Assembly (NCBI GenBank): GCA_039707655.1
Contig: CM077676.1
Coordinates: forward strand, 378,948,114-379,012,113
Source of the DNA: Elymus sibiricus
Lineage: Eukaryota; Streptophyta; Magnoliopsida; Poales; Poaceae
Length of the DNA stretch: 64,000 nt
Reading direction: 5' to 3'
Below are positions 44,555-57,200 of this stretch, in pieces; the stretch's first letter is position 1, and every line of letters begins with the position of its first letter. Position numbers and translations under genes: made by a program. The notes beneath the pieces were generated by a model, which was not told the DNA's origin, did no database searches, and saw nothing but the letters and a program-made list of their open reading frames with translations.

Positions 44555-47500
44555 TGTAACACCCCGATAATCATGCTACAATAATCTCAACCTAATGATG
44601 CCATGTCATCCTATTTTACTAAGCCAAATTGCCCCGTGATAAAAAACCTAAGTCAAATTCAAATTTAAATTGCAAGTCAAATTATTATTTCTTCAAACTA
44701 TCAAACGAAAATGTTTGTATGGTGGCAAATAATCACTATGTAATTGTCATGTAGAAACCAACATTATTTGAGTTGTTAAAATGCCCCTAACCTATTTAAA
44801 ACAGAGCCAGCAGAATTAAATTGAGCCAATTCAATTTACTTAAATAGTTATACATTTCAAAATAAATTGCAACTTGGTGGGCTAGCTCAAAACATTGCCT
44901 ACTATTTATGTGCCAGGTTTCATCTTTAACAAAAATTGTTTGCTCACTCAAATAAATGCAAAACAGTAGTATTTAATTTACAGAAAAGAAAAAGGGGGAA
45001 AAGAGAAAACTACTATGCACTTGAGCCTATTACTACAGTGCAGCCTAGCCCACCTAGCAGGCCTTCTCCCTCCTCGGTACTATAGGAAGAGGCAGAGGAG
45101 ATCGTGGCGAGCATCCAAGCCACCATGGCCATGGATGGCCTCCACGTGCCCCCCCTTGGCCTATAAAAATGTCTGTCCGGAACCCTAGACCTCGCTCGTC
45201 CGATCCCCTCTCATTCCCCATCGAGCCCCCTCCTCACCCACTCGAAATCAAGCTCAAAAACTCGCTCGGTAACCGCGAACGTCGTCACCATTGCCTCGGC
45301 CACTCTCGTCTACGCGCCCCGCCAAGGTGTCCAACAGCTCCGCCATGACCTTTTTCGTCGTCCACGCCTTCGAGCTCGAGCCGGAGAGCTCCACATCGAG
45401 CGGATCGATGTCGTCTTCAACCTCGGTACCGCCGTCGACCATCGCCAGATCCGTCGCCTCTGCTGCTCCTAACCTCTCGCCGGGCCCTCGTGTGCCTTCT
45501 CTGTGAGCTTCTCCCCCGACTCCCCTGCTTTGCCCCCTCGATCCACTCCGTTAGCTGCCGCTTCCGTGCTTGCCGTAGTCTCCATGGTCGCGCTCGAGCT
45601 CCCGTGTACGCGCTGCTGTGCTGCTGCTTTGCTTGCCGCTGCTACTGCCGCTGGCTGCCTGCTGCCGCTTACTCTGCCTGCTGTCACTCCTATCGCTGCT
45701 GCTGCCTCCAATGCCGCGCCGCTGCTTGCTGCTTCTGCTAGCGCTGCTGCCCGCTGCTGCCACCGGCCGCCGATGCCTGCAGCTCGCCCCGCCCGTGCGT
45801 GGCTTCGCCCCCGCCGCGCCCGGCTCCGGCCGCCCCCGCGCACGCCGCACCGCAGCTGCCCACGCCCGCGCTCGCCCAGCCGCCGCTGCTGCTGGCTGTG
45901 GCCGAGGCCGCCGGCGCCTGTGTGCATCCGTGCGTGCCCCAGGCACGGCCGTGGCCACAGCCGGCTGTGCCATTGCTCAGTGGGCCGGCCCTAATTAGAT
46001 TAGGGGCTAATCCCCTGTTAGTACTAACCCCCACCCCTCTAACCCTCACTAACATGTGGACCCCACACAGCTTAAATAACCATACGGTTAATGCATGTGA
46101 CAATGACATGTGGGTCCCGCTGCTAAATAAATCAATTTAGTTAAATTAAATAATTACCAGTCAATGACATCTGGGACCCACCAGCCAGTTTGACCAGTCA
46201 AAGTAAACAATTGATTGCTGACTGGGCAGTCAACTAGCCCCACTTGTCAGCCGCATGTGCACTTTGCTGGGTACACTTCTGTGTACCCGTAGCAATTTAA
46301 GCATTTATTTTCGAAATAAATATATTCCAGAAATTGTTTAAAACTTTGAAAAATCATATAAAATAAACCGTAGCTTAGATGAAAATAATTTATATATGAA
46401 AAATGATCAGAAAATAAGACGAATCCGAATATGCCATCCACATACCCGTCACATGCCTCCAACACTGCAAACATGGAACCTTCCCCTCCGGATCGTCTGT
46501 TCGATAATTGCCTAAAGCCGGGAAAATATTCCCAGATATTTTCCCGCTCCGTCTGTAACGCTTAGCACCGCATTAGGTCACCCCCAGCACAGCATATTGC
46601 CATGTCATGCCTTGTGATGCATTTGTTTGCTTTATATTTACTGTTTCTTCCCCCTCTTCTCTCCGTTAGACCCCGAGACTGCTGTTGACCCCGAGTATGA
46701 CTACGTCGTTGACGACCCGTCCTTCTCAGCAGAGCTTCCAGTCAAGCAAAACCCCCTTGATCATTCCTATAACGCCCATTCTTTCTCTCCCATGCTTGCA
46801 TTAGATTTTGATACTGTTGTTCGATAGCTCCTATTCTGATGCATAGCCTGATTTTGTAACCTGTTGTTGATACTTTATCTGTTATCCTATATGCTTAGTA
46901 TAGGCTGGTTAGTGACCCATCAGAGGCCCCACATCATTGTCCTTGTTGCCATGCTTTACTACCGATGACTCGATCATTGTGATCGCCGTGCAGAGACCGA
47001 CACATCACCGCACACCCCCTTAGTTGTACGACTCTGCAGAGCTACTATCGAGTGCCGAGGGTGATACCTCCTACCTCACTCCTGATGATATCTCTGTAGC
47101 ATAGCTACTCGGTTGTGGGTTACCGAGGGTGATTCCTCTTTCACCACCTCCAATGATGGCTCTGTTGTGCAGCCCCTCAAGTGTGAACCCATCGAGGGTG
47201 ATTCCCCCAAGTTCACCTTGACGGTTACATCGAGTAGGAATCCATTGAGGGTGATTCCTCGGATTTCCCCTTGATGCTATGGACACACGGATACCCTATA
47301 TTTACCTCAGTCCCTTGTTGAAGTCGGGTCGACCCCGAGGGGTACCCGCGAGAGATGTGAAGTCGGGTTCACCGTGAGTGTACCCGCGAGATAATTACGC
47401 GGCACGGCCGGACAGGTAGACCGCCCCAGGAGAGGGATGGGCCTGGCCCTTGTCGTAAGTCCGCGAGACGGGGCGACAGGATCACTGATCGTTACCGCGA

Positions 47501-48686
47501 GCTCCCAACACACTAATGAGTTTGGATATATGATCTGAGTAGGCCTCTGGCCTTTTCGCACTGACCACCACGCGGGAATAAAAGTGGGCACTCGGTGTCG
47601 TACGTTTCTTCCGAAAGCTCTTCAGACGTCAGCAGTTGAGCGGCGCGCGCCGGGTTGGACGGTAACCGCATGCGCTTGTATTAAGGTGGTGGGTCTGCTC
47701 CTGGCCGCGTACGCAATGCGCAGGAGTGGTTAGGACGATTGGCCCATGACCCCTTCACACTTAGGATTTAGACCGGCGTGCTGGCCTCTCTGTTGAGCCT
47801 AGGTAGGACTACGGCGTGTCGATCAGCCGAGGCCGGGCATGACCCAGAAAAGTGTGTCCGGCCAGAGTTAATCGAGCGTGTTGGGTAAGTTGGTGCACCC
47901 CTGCAGGGAAGTTATCTATTCGAATAGCCGTGTCCACGGTAACAGGACGCTCGGAGTTGTATCCCGATCTACTACAACTTGAACCGGATACTTGTGTTAC
48001 TAAACTGATATGATGGCTTTGGGATCAGTTTCTCGCTGGGAGTCGAGGAAGGATCTCTGGGCATGGCTAATATATACTTGTTACTATATGATATGATATT
48101 TTGTCCTCTTCTGATGCTGCAAGATGCTAGTCTACGATAGGCTAGGCCTTACCCCTCTACTCTGGCATTTTGCAGTATAGTCCACAGATACAGCCCCTTC
48201 CCTATGATACCGATGCATACTTAGTTTAGATCTGATGTAAGTCTTGTGAGTACTTTGGATGAGTACTCACGGTTGCTTTGCTACCTTTTTCCCCTCTACC
48301 CGGTTGCTGTGATCAGATGACGGAGTCCCGGAGACAGCTGATCCCGCCAATGACTACTACTACCCTGACGGAGCCTACTAATACGTGGAGACCGATGACC
48401 AGGAGTAGTTAGGAGGCCCCAGGCAGGAGGCCTGCGCCTTTTCGATCTAGTTGTCGTTGTTTTGCTAGCCTTCTTAAGGCAAACTTGTCTAATTATGTCT
48501 GTACTCAGATATTGTTGCTTTCGCTGACTTATGTATTCGGGTCCTCGTGACCCTTGGTTTGTAATATAACTCACTTAGGTTTGAATTTGTGTCTAGAGTT
48601 GTGTTGTGATATCTTCCCGTGAGTCTCTGGTCTTGATCGTGCATGTTTGCGTGTATGATTAGTGCACGGTCGAGTCGGGGGCGTCA
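44555..48686 (+). mobile_element. Solo LTR A (4132 bp) with TSD CACAC
   Basis: It begins TGTAACACCCCGATAATCAT and ends GGGGGCGTCA. CACAC lies at 44550-44554 and at 48687-48691. There is no primer site or polypurine tract next to it, so it is a solo LTR. A probable TATA box CTATAAAAAT is at 45161-45170, followed by a leader-like CT-rich sequence and a GC-rich tract with open frames on both strands. Four copies of GAGGGTGATTCC-like motifs lie at 47057-47250. The family is unnamed here; the LTRs C and D belong to the same broad family. Confidence 0.85.
45161..45170 (+). promoter_or_regulatory. Probable LTR TATA box
   Basis: CTATAAAAAT is followed about 30 bp later by a leader-like CCCTAGACC and CT-rich sequence. 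The equivalent in LTR B is at 50960-50969. Confidence 0.55.
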
Positions 48687-48713
48687 CACACACCCACCAC
48701 CCTCCCGCCAGCG

Positions 48714-49609
48714 ATGGACCTGACGGAGCTGTCAGAAGAAGAATGGCGGAGATCTGTCCAAACCTCCTGGAAGTGGCAGTATGCACATAGAGATAGCTTG
48801 GAGGCGGCCAATGCTGCCAATCCGCGGCGAGATGTTCAGTCCAACGGCAGCAATGTGCCCCCTACTGTAAGTAATCCTCCCCATCGTTGTTGTTACAATT
48901 GATTTAGGTTAGGGTTTTCAAATCTTGCCATCCTTGCCTGTTATCAAGTAGGTAGATTAATGGTTTCCACGTTCGAATCTAGACTGAAGTATTTGCGATA
49001 GTTTTTTTTGGCAGTTCTGGCTTTCAAAACCGGATGGAATTGGTTGTACTAGATTTATTTTAGAAGTCGGGCTTAATCAACGGATCTTGTGTTCTTTCCA
49101 TTCCACTTTCCTAGGGATCTTGAGGTCTTGGCATCCTACTTTTCTAGTCCCCAGCCTCACAAATGCATGATTATGATTTTGTAATTGGGGTTTTCTAATA
49201 TGTTTACTTCATCCCTAGGAAGGCACTGCCTAAAGATTTGATCGTAATCTATTCCGTCTTGCTGTTGGTAGCATATGGATTGTAATTTCATTAATCCCCT
49301 GCTCCTGTTCTTGCTGACTGCTAAATGAATGCAGGAGGTTCAGACGTTTGTACATCCCGTTTGGTGATACCCGACGATGCAACCTCTCTTTTACATGCCA
49401 CCAAGCTGCGTTTGCCTAGGTTTATCAATCTGGAGACGATCACATGCTGTTGTTGGCGTGTTGAGTTGAGGCAAGAAGATGGAATGTTGGTGCTGTCTAT
49501 GTTGTGGTCTGTGTTTGCGAAGTTCCATGGACTCGAGCCTGGCTGCATGGCTGAATTTGAGGTTGTGCACCCTGCGCTGATGAAGGTGATCGTCCACGAC
49601 AAGACATGA
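48714..49609 (+). pseudogene. B3-domain-like gene, copy 3 (premature stop)
   Basis: It is closely similar to copy 2. Exon 1 is 48714-48866. The B3 exon frame (ATG 49325) ends at TGA 49607-49609 after HDKT, where copy 2 has GGA and continues for 19 residues. The premature stop removes the C-terminal strand. The upstream promoter block is separated by the 4.1-kb LTR A, so normal expression is doubtful. Confidence 0.75.
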
Positions 49610-50353
49610 ATTGAGATGACATACAAAGTGTGTGGCAACATGAAGCTATTTACGCCGGTTAAGTGAGGCTTACTGAGCTGATGAAGGTGATCATGTTTAC
49701 TTAGTCTGTCATGCTTGTGCGAGTGTCTGGCTTGTCAATGCCAAGAACAAGAGGATGTTATTTGTGTGTCTTTTGCGAACTGCTTATGGTTGATGTAAGG
49801 TGTGTGTCTACAGAATCTAAGCTAAACTGTGTGTTCATGCCTTTTAACAATTCTTGGTCTACTCATCTTATTACTGAAACTACTGTTGGAGTTTACAATA
49901 CTTGTTCATCCCGCGCCCCGTGTCCTATAGGCCGGGCTGTTATAGCTTGGGTTGCACATCTAGGTGTTAGCTCTCGCACTACCATAGACGGTGCAGTAAG
50001 ATCATAGCATCGCAAGTTACGTGATGTTCAGGCCGAGCAGGTCTAAACTGGACGTGAAGATGTGTGGAGAAGGTGGTCAAACTCCTTTAACCCAAGAAAG
50101 CACTAGTTTCGAGGAAGAAATTAAGGTGTGGCCCAAGCGCATTTTCCCGAGATGCGTCTAGTAGCTGGGCGTTTTAAGTGGTGGTACGCAATATTGGACG
50201 GTCCGGCTCTCCATACGTCTGACTATGTGGGCCCGGCTGCGCCTCTCTCGTCGTCTGGTACATGTCTTATTTATTTATATGCGGTTGCGCGCTCCACTCC
50301 TCCGAAACCCCTTCTCATCATCACTATCTTCTACCTCGCCACCGCTCGCGCAC

Positions 50354-53300
50354 TGTAACACCCCGATAATCATGCTACAGTAATCTCAACCTAATGATGC
50401 CATGTCATCATATTTTACTAAGCCAAATTGCCCCTTGATAAAAAACCTAAGTCAAATTCAAATTTAAATTGCAAGTCAAATTATTATTTCTTCAAACTAT
50501 CAAACGAAAATGTTTGTATGGTGGCAAATAATCACTATGTAATTGTCATGTAGAATCCAACATTATTTGAGTTGTTAAAATGCCCCTAACCTATTTAAAA
50601 CAGAGCCAGCAGAATTAAATTGAGCCAATTCAATTTACTTAAATAGTTATACATTTCAAAATAAATTGCAACTTGGTGGGCTAGCTCAAAACAGTGCCTA
50701 CTATTTATGTGCCAGGTTTCATCTTTAACAATTTTTTTTTGCTCACTCAAATAAATGCAAAACAATAGCTATTTAATTTACAGAAAAGAAAAAGGGGGAA
50801 AAGAGAAAACTACTATGCACTTGAGCCTATTACTACAGTGCAGCCCAGCCCACCAAGCAGGCCTTCTCCCTCCTCAGTACACTAGGAAGAGGCAGAGGAG
50901 ATCGTGGCGAGCATCCAAGCCACCCTGGCCATGGATGGCCTCCACGTGCCCCCCTTGGCCTATAAAAATGTCTGTCCGGAACCCTAGACCTCGCTCGTCC
51001 GATCCCCTCTCATTCCCCATCGAGCCCCCTCCTCACCCACTCAAAATCATGCTCGAAAACTCGCTCGGTAACCGCGAACGTCGTCACCATTGCCGTGGCC
51101 ACTCTCGTCTGCGCGCCCCGCCAAGGTGTCCAACAGCTCCGCCATGACCTTCTTCGTCGTCCACGCCTTCGAGCTCGAGCCGGAGAGCTCCACATCGAGC
51201 GGATCGATGTCATCTTCAACCTCGGTGCCGCCGTCGACCATCGCCGGATCCGTCGCCTCTACTGCTCCTAACCTCTCGCCGGGCCCTCGTGTGCCTTCTC
51301 TGTGAGCTTCTCCCCCGACTCCCCTGCTTTGCCCCCTTGATCCACTCCGTTAGCCGCCGCTTCCGTGCTCGCCGTAGTCGCTATGGTCGCGCTCGAGCTC
51401 CCGTGTACGCGCTGCTCTGCTGCTGCTTTGCTTGCCGCTGCTACTGCCGCTGGCTTCCTGCTGCCGCTTACTCTGCCTACTGTCGCTACTATCGCTGCTG
51501 CTGCCTCCAATGCCGCGCCGCTGCTTGCTGCTTCTGCTAGCGCTGCTGCCCGCTGCAACTTCTGCTGCCGCCGGCCGCCGCTGCCTGCAGCTTGCCCCGC
51601 CCGCGCGTGGCTTCGCCCCCGCCGCGCCCGGCTCCGGCCACCCCCGCGCGCGCCGCACCGCAACTGCCGCTTGCTTCGCCCCCGCAGTGCCCGGCTCCGC
51701 CCTCGCCCGCGCTCGCCCAGCCGCCGCTGCTGCCCGCTGCTGCCGCCGGCCGCCGATGCCTGCAACTCGCCCCGCCCGCGCGTGGCTTGGCCCCCGCCGC
51801 GCCCGGCTTCGGCCGCCCCAGCGCGCGCCGCACTGCAGCCGCCCACGCCCGCGCTCGCCCAGCCGCTGCTGCTGCTGGCTGTGGCCGAGGCCGCCGGCGC
51901 CTGTGTGCATCCGTGCGTGCCCCAGGCACGGCCGTGGCCACAGCCGGCTGTGCCATTGCTCAGTGGGCCGGTCCTAATTAGATTAGGGGCTAATCCCCTG
52001 TTAGTACTAACCCCCACCCCTCTAACCCTCACTAACATGTGGACCCCCCACAGCTTAAATAACCATACGGTTAATGCATGTGACAATGACATGTGGGTCC
52101 CGCTGCTAAATAAATCAATTTAGTTAAATTAAATAATTACCAGTCAATGACATCTGGGACCCACCAGCCAGTTTGACCAGTCAAAGTCAACAATTGATTG
52201 CTGACTGGGCAGTCAACTGGCCCCACTTGTCAGCCGAATGTGCACTTTGCTGGGTACACTTCTGTGTACCCGTAGCAATTTAAGCATTTATTTTCGAAAT
52301 AATTATATTTCAGAAATTGTTTAAAACTTTGAAAAATCATATAAAATAAACCGTAGCTTAGATGAAAATAATTTATATATGAAAAATGATCAAAAAAATA
52401 AGACGAATCCGAATGTGCCATCCACATACCCGTCACATGCCTCCAACACTGCAAACATGGAACCTTCCCCTCCGGATCGTCTGTCCGATAAATGCCTAAA
52501 GCCGGGAAAATATTCCTAGATATTTTCTCGCTCCGTCTGTAACGCTTAGCACCGCATTAGGTCACCCCCAGCACAACATATTGCCATGTCATGCTTTATG
52601 ATGCATTTGTTTGCTTTATATTTACTGTTTCTTCGCACTCTTCTCTCCGGTAGACCCTGAGACTGCTGTTGACCCCGAGTACGACTACGTCGTCGACGAC
52701 CTGTCCTTCTCAGCAGAGCTTCCAGGCAAGCAAAACCCCCTTGATCATTCCTATAACGCCCATTCTTTCTCTCCCATGCTTGCATTAGATTTTGCTACTG
52801 TTGTTCGATAGCTCCTATTCTGATGCATAGCCTGATTTTGTAACCTGTTGTTGATACTTTATCTGTTATCCTATATGCTTAGTATAGGCTGGTTAGTGAT
52901 CCATCAGAGGCCCCACATCCTTGTCCTTGTTGCCATGCTTTACTACCGATGACTCGATCATTGTGATCGCCGTGCAGAGACCGACACATCACCGCACAAC
53001 CCCTTAGTTGTACGACTCAGCAGAGCTACTATCGAGTGCCGAGGGTGATACCTCCTACCTCACTCCTGATGATATCTCTGTAGTGTAGCTACTCGGTTGT
53101 GCGTTACCGAGGGTGATTCCTCTTTCACCACCTCCGATGATGGCTCTGTTATGCAGCCCCTCAAGTGTGAACCCATCGAGGGTGATTCCCCCAAGTTCAC
53201 CTTGATGGTTACATTGAGTAGGAATCCATTGAGGGTGATTCCTGGGATTTCCCCTTGATGCTATGGACACACGGATACCCAGTATTTACCTCAGCCCCTT

Positions 53301-54163
53301 GTTGAAGTCGAGTCGACCCCGAGGGGTACCCGCGAGAGATGTGAAGTCGGGTTGACCGTGAGGGTACCCGCGAGATAATTACGCGGCACGGCCGGGCAGG
53401 CAGACCGCCCCAGGAGAGGGATGGGCCTGGCCCTTGTCGTAAGTCCGCGAGACGGGGCGACTGGATCACTGATTGTTACCGCGAGCTCCCAACACACTAA
53501 TGGGTTTGGATATATGATCTGAGTAGGCCTCTGGCCTTTTCGCACTGACCACCACGCGGGAATAAAAGTGGGCACTCGGCGTCGTACGTTTATTTCGAAA
53601 GCTCTTTAGACGTCAGCAGTTGAGCGGCGCGCACCGGGTTGGACGGTAACTGCATGCACTTGTATTAAGGGGGTGGGTCTGCTCCTGGCCGCGTACGCAA
53701 CGCGCAGGAGTGGTTAGGACGATTGGCGCATGACCCCTTCGCACTTAGGATTTAGACCGGCGTGCAGGCCTCTCTGTTGACCCTAGGTAGGACTATGGTG
53801 TGTCGATTAGCCGAGGCCAGGCATGACCCAAAAAAGTGTGTCCGGCCAGAGTTAATCGAGCGTGTTGGGTAAGTTGGTGCACCCCTGCAGGGAAGTTATC
53901 TATTCGAATAGCCGTTTCCACGGTAACAGGACACTCGGAGTTGTATCCCGATCTACTACAACTAGAACCGGATACATGTTACTTTAATTAATATGTTATC
54001 TCCGGGATCGCTTTCTCGCAGGGAGTCGAGGAAGGATCTCTGAGCTTTGCTGCTACATACTTATTACTTTATGTGATGCTACTAATCTGCACTCTTCTAA
54101 TGCTGCAAGATGCTAGTCTTCGATAGGCTAGGTTTTCTCACTATTCTGGCATTTCTGCAGTCC
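50354..54163 (+). mobile_element. LTR B, tandem-duplicated partner of LTR A, 3' truncated
   Basis: It begins TGTAACACCCCGATAATCAT after CGCAC (the degenerate counterpart of CACAC) and follows a copy of the same promoter block, so it arose by duplication of the LTR A insertion, not by a second insertion. It runs parallel to LTR A with an offset of 5799 bp up to the GC-rich tract and 5984 bp beyond it. From about 53960 it matches the inverted LTRs C/D better than LTR A. It ends at CTGCAG near 54160. Confidence 0.85.
51560..51870. repeat. GC-rich minisatellite expansion in LTR B (+185 bp)
   Basis: The block with GCCGGCCGCCG, CTGCCTGCAGCTTGCCCC and CGCGTGGCTTCGCCCCCGCC occurs once in LTR A (from about 45765) and twice here. 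This accounts for the change in offset between the two units. Confidence 0.85.
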
Positions 54164-54206
54164 ATCACAACACAAATCACAACACGGGAAGATATCACAA
54201 CACAAA
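54161..54206. repeat. Junction between direct and inverted LTR blocks
   Basis: ATCACAACACAAATC occurs at 54164-54178 and, behind GGGAAGAT, at 54193-54207. A third version follows at about 54231. The short templated repeats at the point where orientation switches suggest replication- or repair-based template switching. Confidence 0.75.
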
Positions 54207-57200
54207 TCAAGCCCAGGAACTCACGGGAAGATATCACAACACAAATCTAGACACAAAATAAAATAATACAAGCTTTATATTACAAGCCAGGGGCCTCGAG
54301 GGCTCGAATACATAAGCTCGAGTTACACAAGCATCAGCGAAAGCATCAGTATCTAAGTACAGACATAATTAGTAGTAGTCATCGACGGGATCAGTTGGCT
54401 CCGGGACTCCGTCATCTGATCGCAGCAATCGGGTATGGGGAAAAAGAGGTAGCAAAGCAACCGTGAGTACTCATCCAAAGTACTCGCAAGACTTACATCA
54501 GATCTATTCTAAGTATGCATCGGTATCAAAGAAGGGGCTGTATCTGAGGGCTAGACTGCAGAAATGCCAGAATAGAGAGAAAACCTAGCCTATCGAAGAC
54601 TAGCATCTTGCAGCATTAGAAGAGTGCAGATTACTAGCATCACATAAAGTAATATGTATGTAGCAGCAAAGCTCAGAGATCCTTCCTCGACTCCCTGCGA
54701 GAAAGCGATCCCGGAGCTAACATATTAATTAAAGTAACATGTATCCAGGTCAAGTTGTAGTAGATCGGGATACAACACTGAGCGTCCTGTTACCGTGGAC
54801 ATGGCTATTCGAATAGATAACCTTCCCTGCAGGGGCGCACTACTGTTACCCAACACGCTCGATTAACTCTGGCCGGACACACTTTTCCAGGTAATGCCCG
54901 GCCTCGGCTAATCGACACGACGTAGTCCTACCTAGGCTCCGCAGAGAGGTCCCCACCGATCTACATACTAAGCGCTCAGGGGTCTTGGGCCCGTCGCCCT
55001 TTGCACTCCGGGTCGTTGCGAGCAGGGCGATCCAGGCCACCTCCTCTGGGACGCCGACCAGGCCGTGCCGCAATGCTGAACTGGACATCTGACAGAGCTT
55101 TCGGCTGATACATACGGCGCCGAGGGCCCCATTAAACCATTATCCCACGTGGTGGTAGTGCGTATAGGCCAGTGGCTAACTCAGATCAAATACCCAAATC
55201 CGTTAAGCGTGTTATTAGGAGCTCGCGGAGACGACCAGTGCTTCGGCCATTCCGACTAGGTATCTCGTGGACCACGACCAGGGACCAGGCCCACCTCTCT
55301 CCTAGGTAGTCTCCGCCTGCCCTGTCGCTCCGACTACAGTGTAATTTCCGTGTCGGCTGTCGGGACAAGTCCCAAGCTACCACCACATCCTGGGTGGTAC
55401 CGCTAACAGCCAGACGCCACAGGACTCTCTCGCGGGTACCCTTGGGGTCGACCCGACTTCAACATTATCTCGCGGGTGCTCTTGGAGCTGACCCGTCTTT
55501 ACCAATGGTCTGAGGTGAAGGTCAAAGTACCCGTGTGTCAATAACATCGTGGGGAATCTGAGGAATCACCCTCGATGGATTCCCACTCGATGTAACCGTC
55601 AAGGTGAACTTGGAGGAATCACCCTCGATGGGTTCACACTTGAGGGGCTGCACGACAGAGGCCTCATCGGAGGTGGTGAAAGATGAATCACCCTCGGTAA
55701 CCCACAACCGATTAGCCATGCTACAGAGATATATTCAGTAGTGAGGTAGGAGGAATCACCCTCGGTACTCGATAGTAGCTCTGCAGAGTCGTACAACTAA
55801 GGGGGTGTGCGGTGCTGTGTTCGATCTCTGTACATCGATCACACTGATCGAGTTATCGGTGGTACATCATGGCAACAAGGACAAGGGTGTGGGGCCATTG
55901 ATGGATCTCTAACCAGCCTATACTAAGCGTTTAGGTCAACAGGTAAAGTATCAACAGCAGGTTACAAAATCAGGCTATGCATCAGAATAGGAGCAATCAA
56001 TTACAGTAGCAAAATCTAATGCAAGCATGGGAGAGAAAGAATAGGTGATATAGGAATGATCAAGGGGGTTTTGCTTGCCTAGAAGCTTTGCTGAAAGGGG
56101 CTGGACGTCAGGAACGTAGTCGTACTCGATAGTAGCGTCCGTCTCAGAGTCTACCGAAGAGAAGAGGGGGAAGAAACAAATAAATACACGGCAAATAAAT
56201 GCAACACAGAGCAAAACATGGCAATATGCAATGCAGGGGTGACCTAATGCAATGTTAAGTGCTACAGACGGAGCGGGAAAATATCTGGGAATATTTTCCC
56301 GGTGTCAGGCATCTGTCAGACAGATGAACCGAAGGGGAAGGTTCCATGTTTGCAGTGTTGTGGGCATGTGACAGGTATGAGGATGGCATATTCGGGTTCG
56401 TTGGATTTTTCTGAGCAACTTTCATGTAGAAAACTTTTTCATCCGAGCTACAGATTATTTTCTCCGAATTTCCGAAGTTTTTAGCAATTTCTGAAAAATC
56501 CTGGAATTAATTTTAAATCCGAAAATGCTCAGAATCTGCTAGGTGCACCCGGTGCACTGCACCCACAGGTGCACCAGAGACTGACAGTGGGTCTGGTCAG
56601 CTGAGTCAGCTGGTCAGCGGTTGACCAGTTGACCAGTCGACTGGGCCCCACTGTCAGTGATTGGGGGCTGCCCAGTTGGCTAGTTGACCTGGTCAACTGG
56701 TCAACTGGGCCCACGGGTCCCAGCGGTCAGTGACCCAGAGGGGCCCACCGGTCAGGCCAGGTCAGCGGGCGGCACCGGAGACGACGCCGGCGAACCAGAA
56801 ACGTGGCAGAGGCACGGGACTGCGGCGGGTTTTGCGCACATGCGACGGTTTCGAGCGTAGTTTGGCTCTACGAGTCCGACTCGATGAGGCGCGTCGGCCG
56901 GTGGTATCCATTGGTGCTGGGGTAGCCGGGGTTGGCCGTAGTGGTGACGTCGAGCGACGAACAGAGCCGGCCATGCTCGGGTTCGAGCATATGAGCTCGC
57001 CCGAGTCGAGCTGGCGCACGCACGCGATGAGCGGGGCCTCCAGGAGCATGATGGAGGCCACGGCTTGGGCTGGGGTGGAATACGGCAACAGTGGAGCTAG
57101 CCGCGGCGGCGAGCAGAGCTCGGGTACGGCGGCAGCGGCGCGGGGAGCTATCTACAGCACGACAACGAGCAGCTAAGGGGGAGAGGTGCAGGAGCTTACG

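Larger units (their letters stand above)
42823..54163. repeat. Tandem segmental duplication, period about 5.8-6.0 kb
   Basis: Unit 1 (42823-48621) and unit 2 (48622-54163) each contain the LTR tail, a B3-like copy, a promoter block and the LTR body. Offsets are 5799 bp through most of the unit, rising to 5984 bp after the GC-rich tract. The copies are very similar, so the duplication is recent relative to the LTR insertion. Confidence 0.92.

Noticed and set aside
51268..52123. Long open frames (up to 274 codons) on both strands in the GC-rich part of LTR B, and equivalents in LTR A
   Set aside because: Several frames are open at once, the products are Ala/Arg/Pro/Gly low complexity, and the 185-bp expansion changes them; no evidence of a protein.
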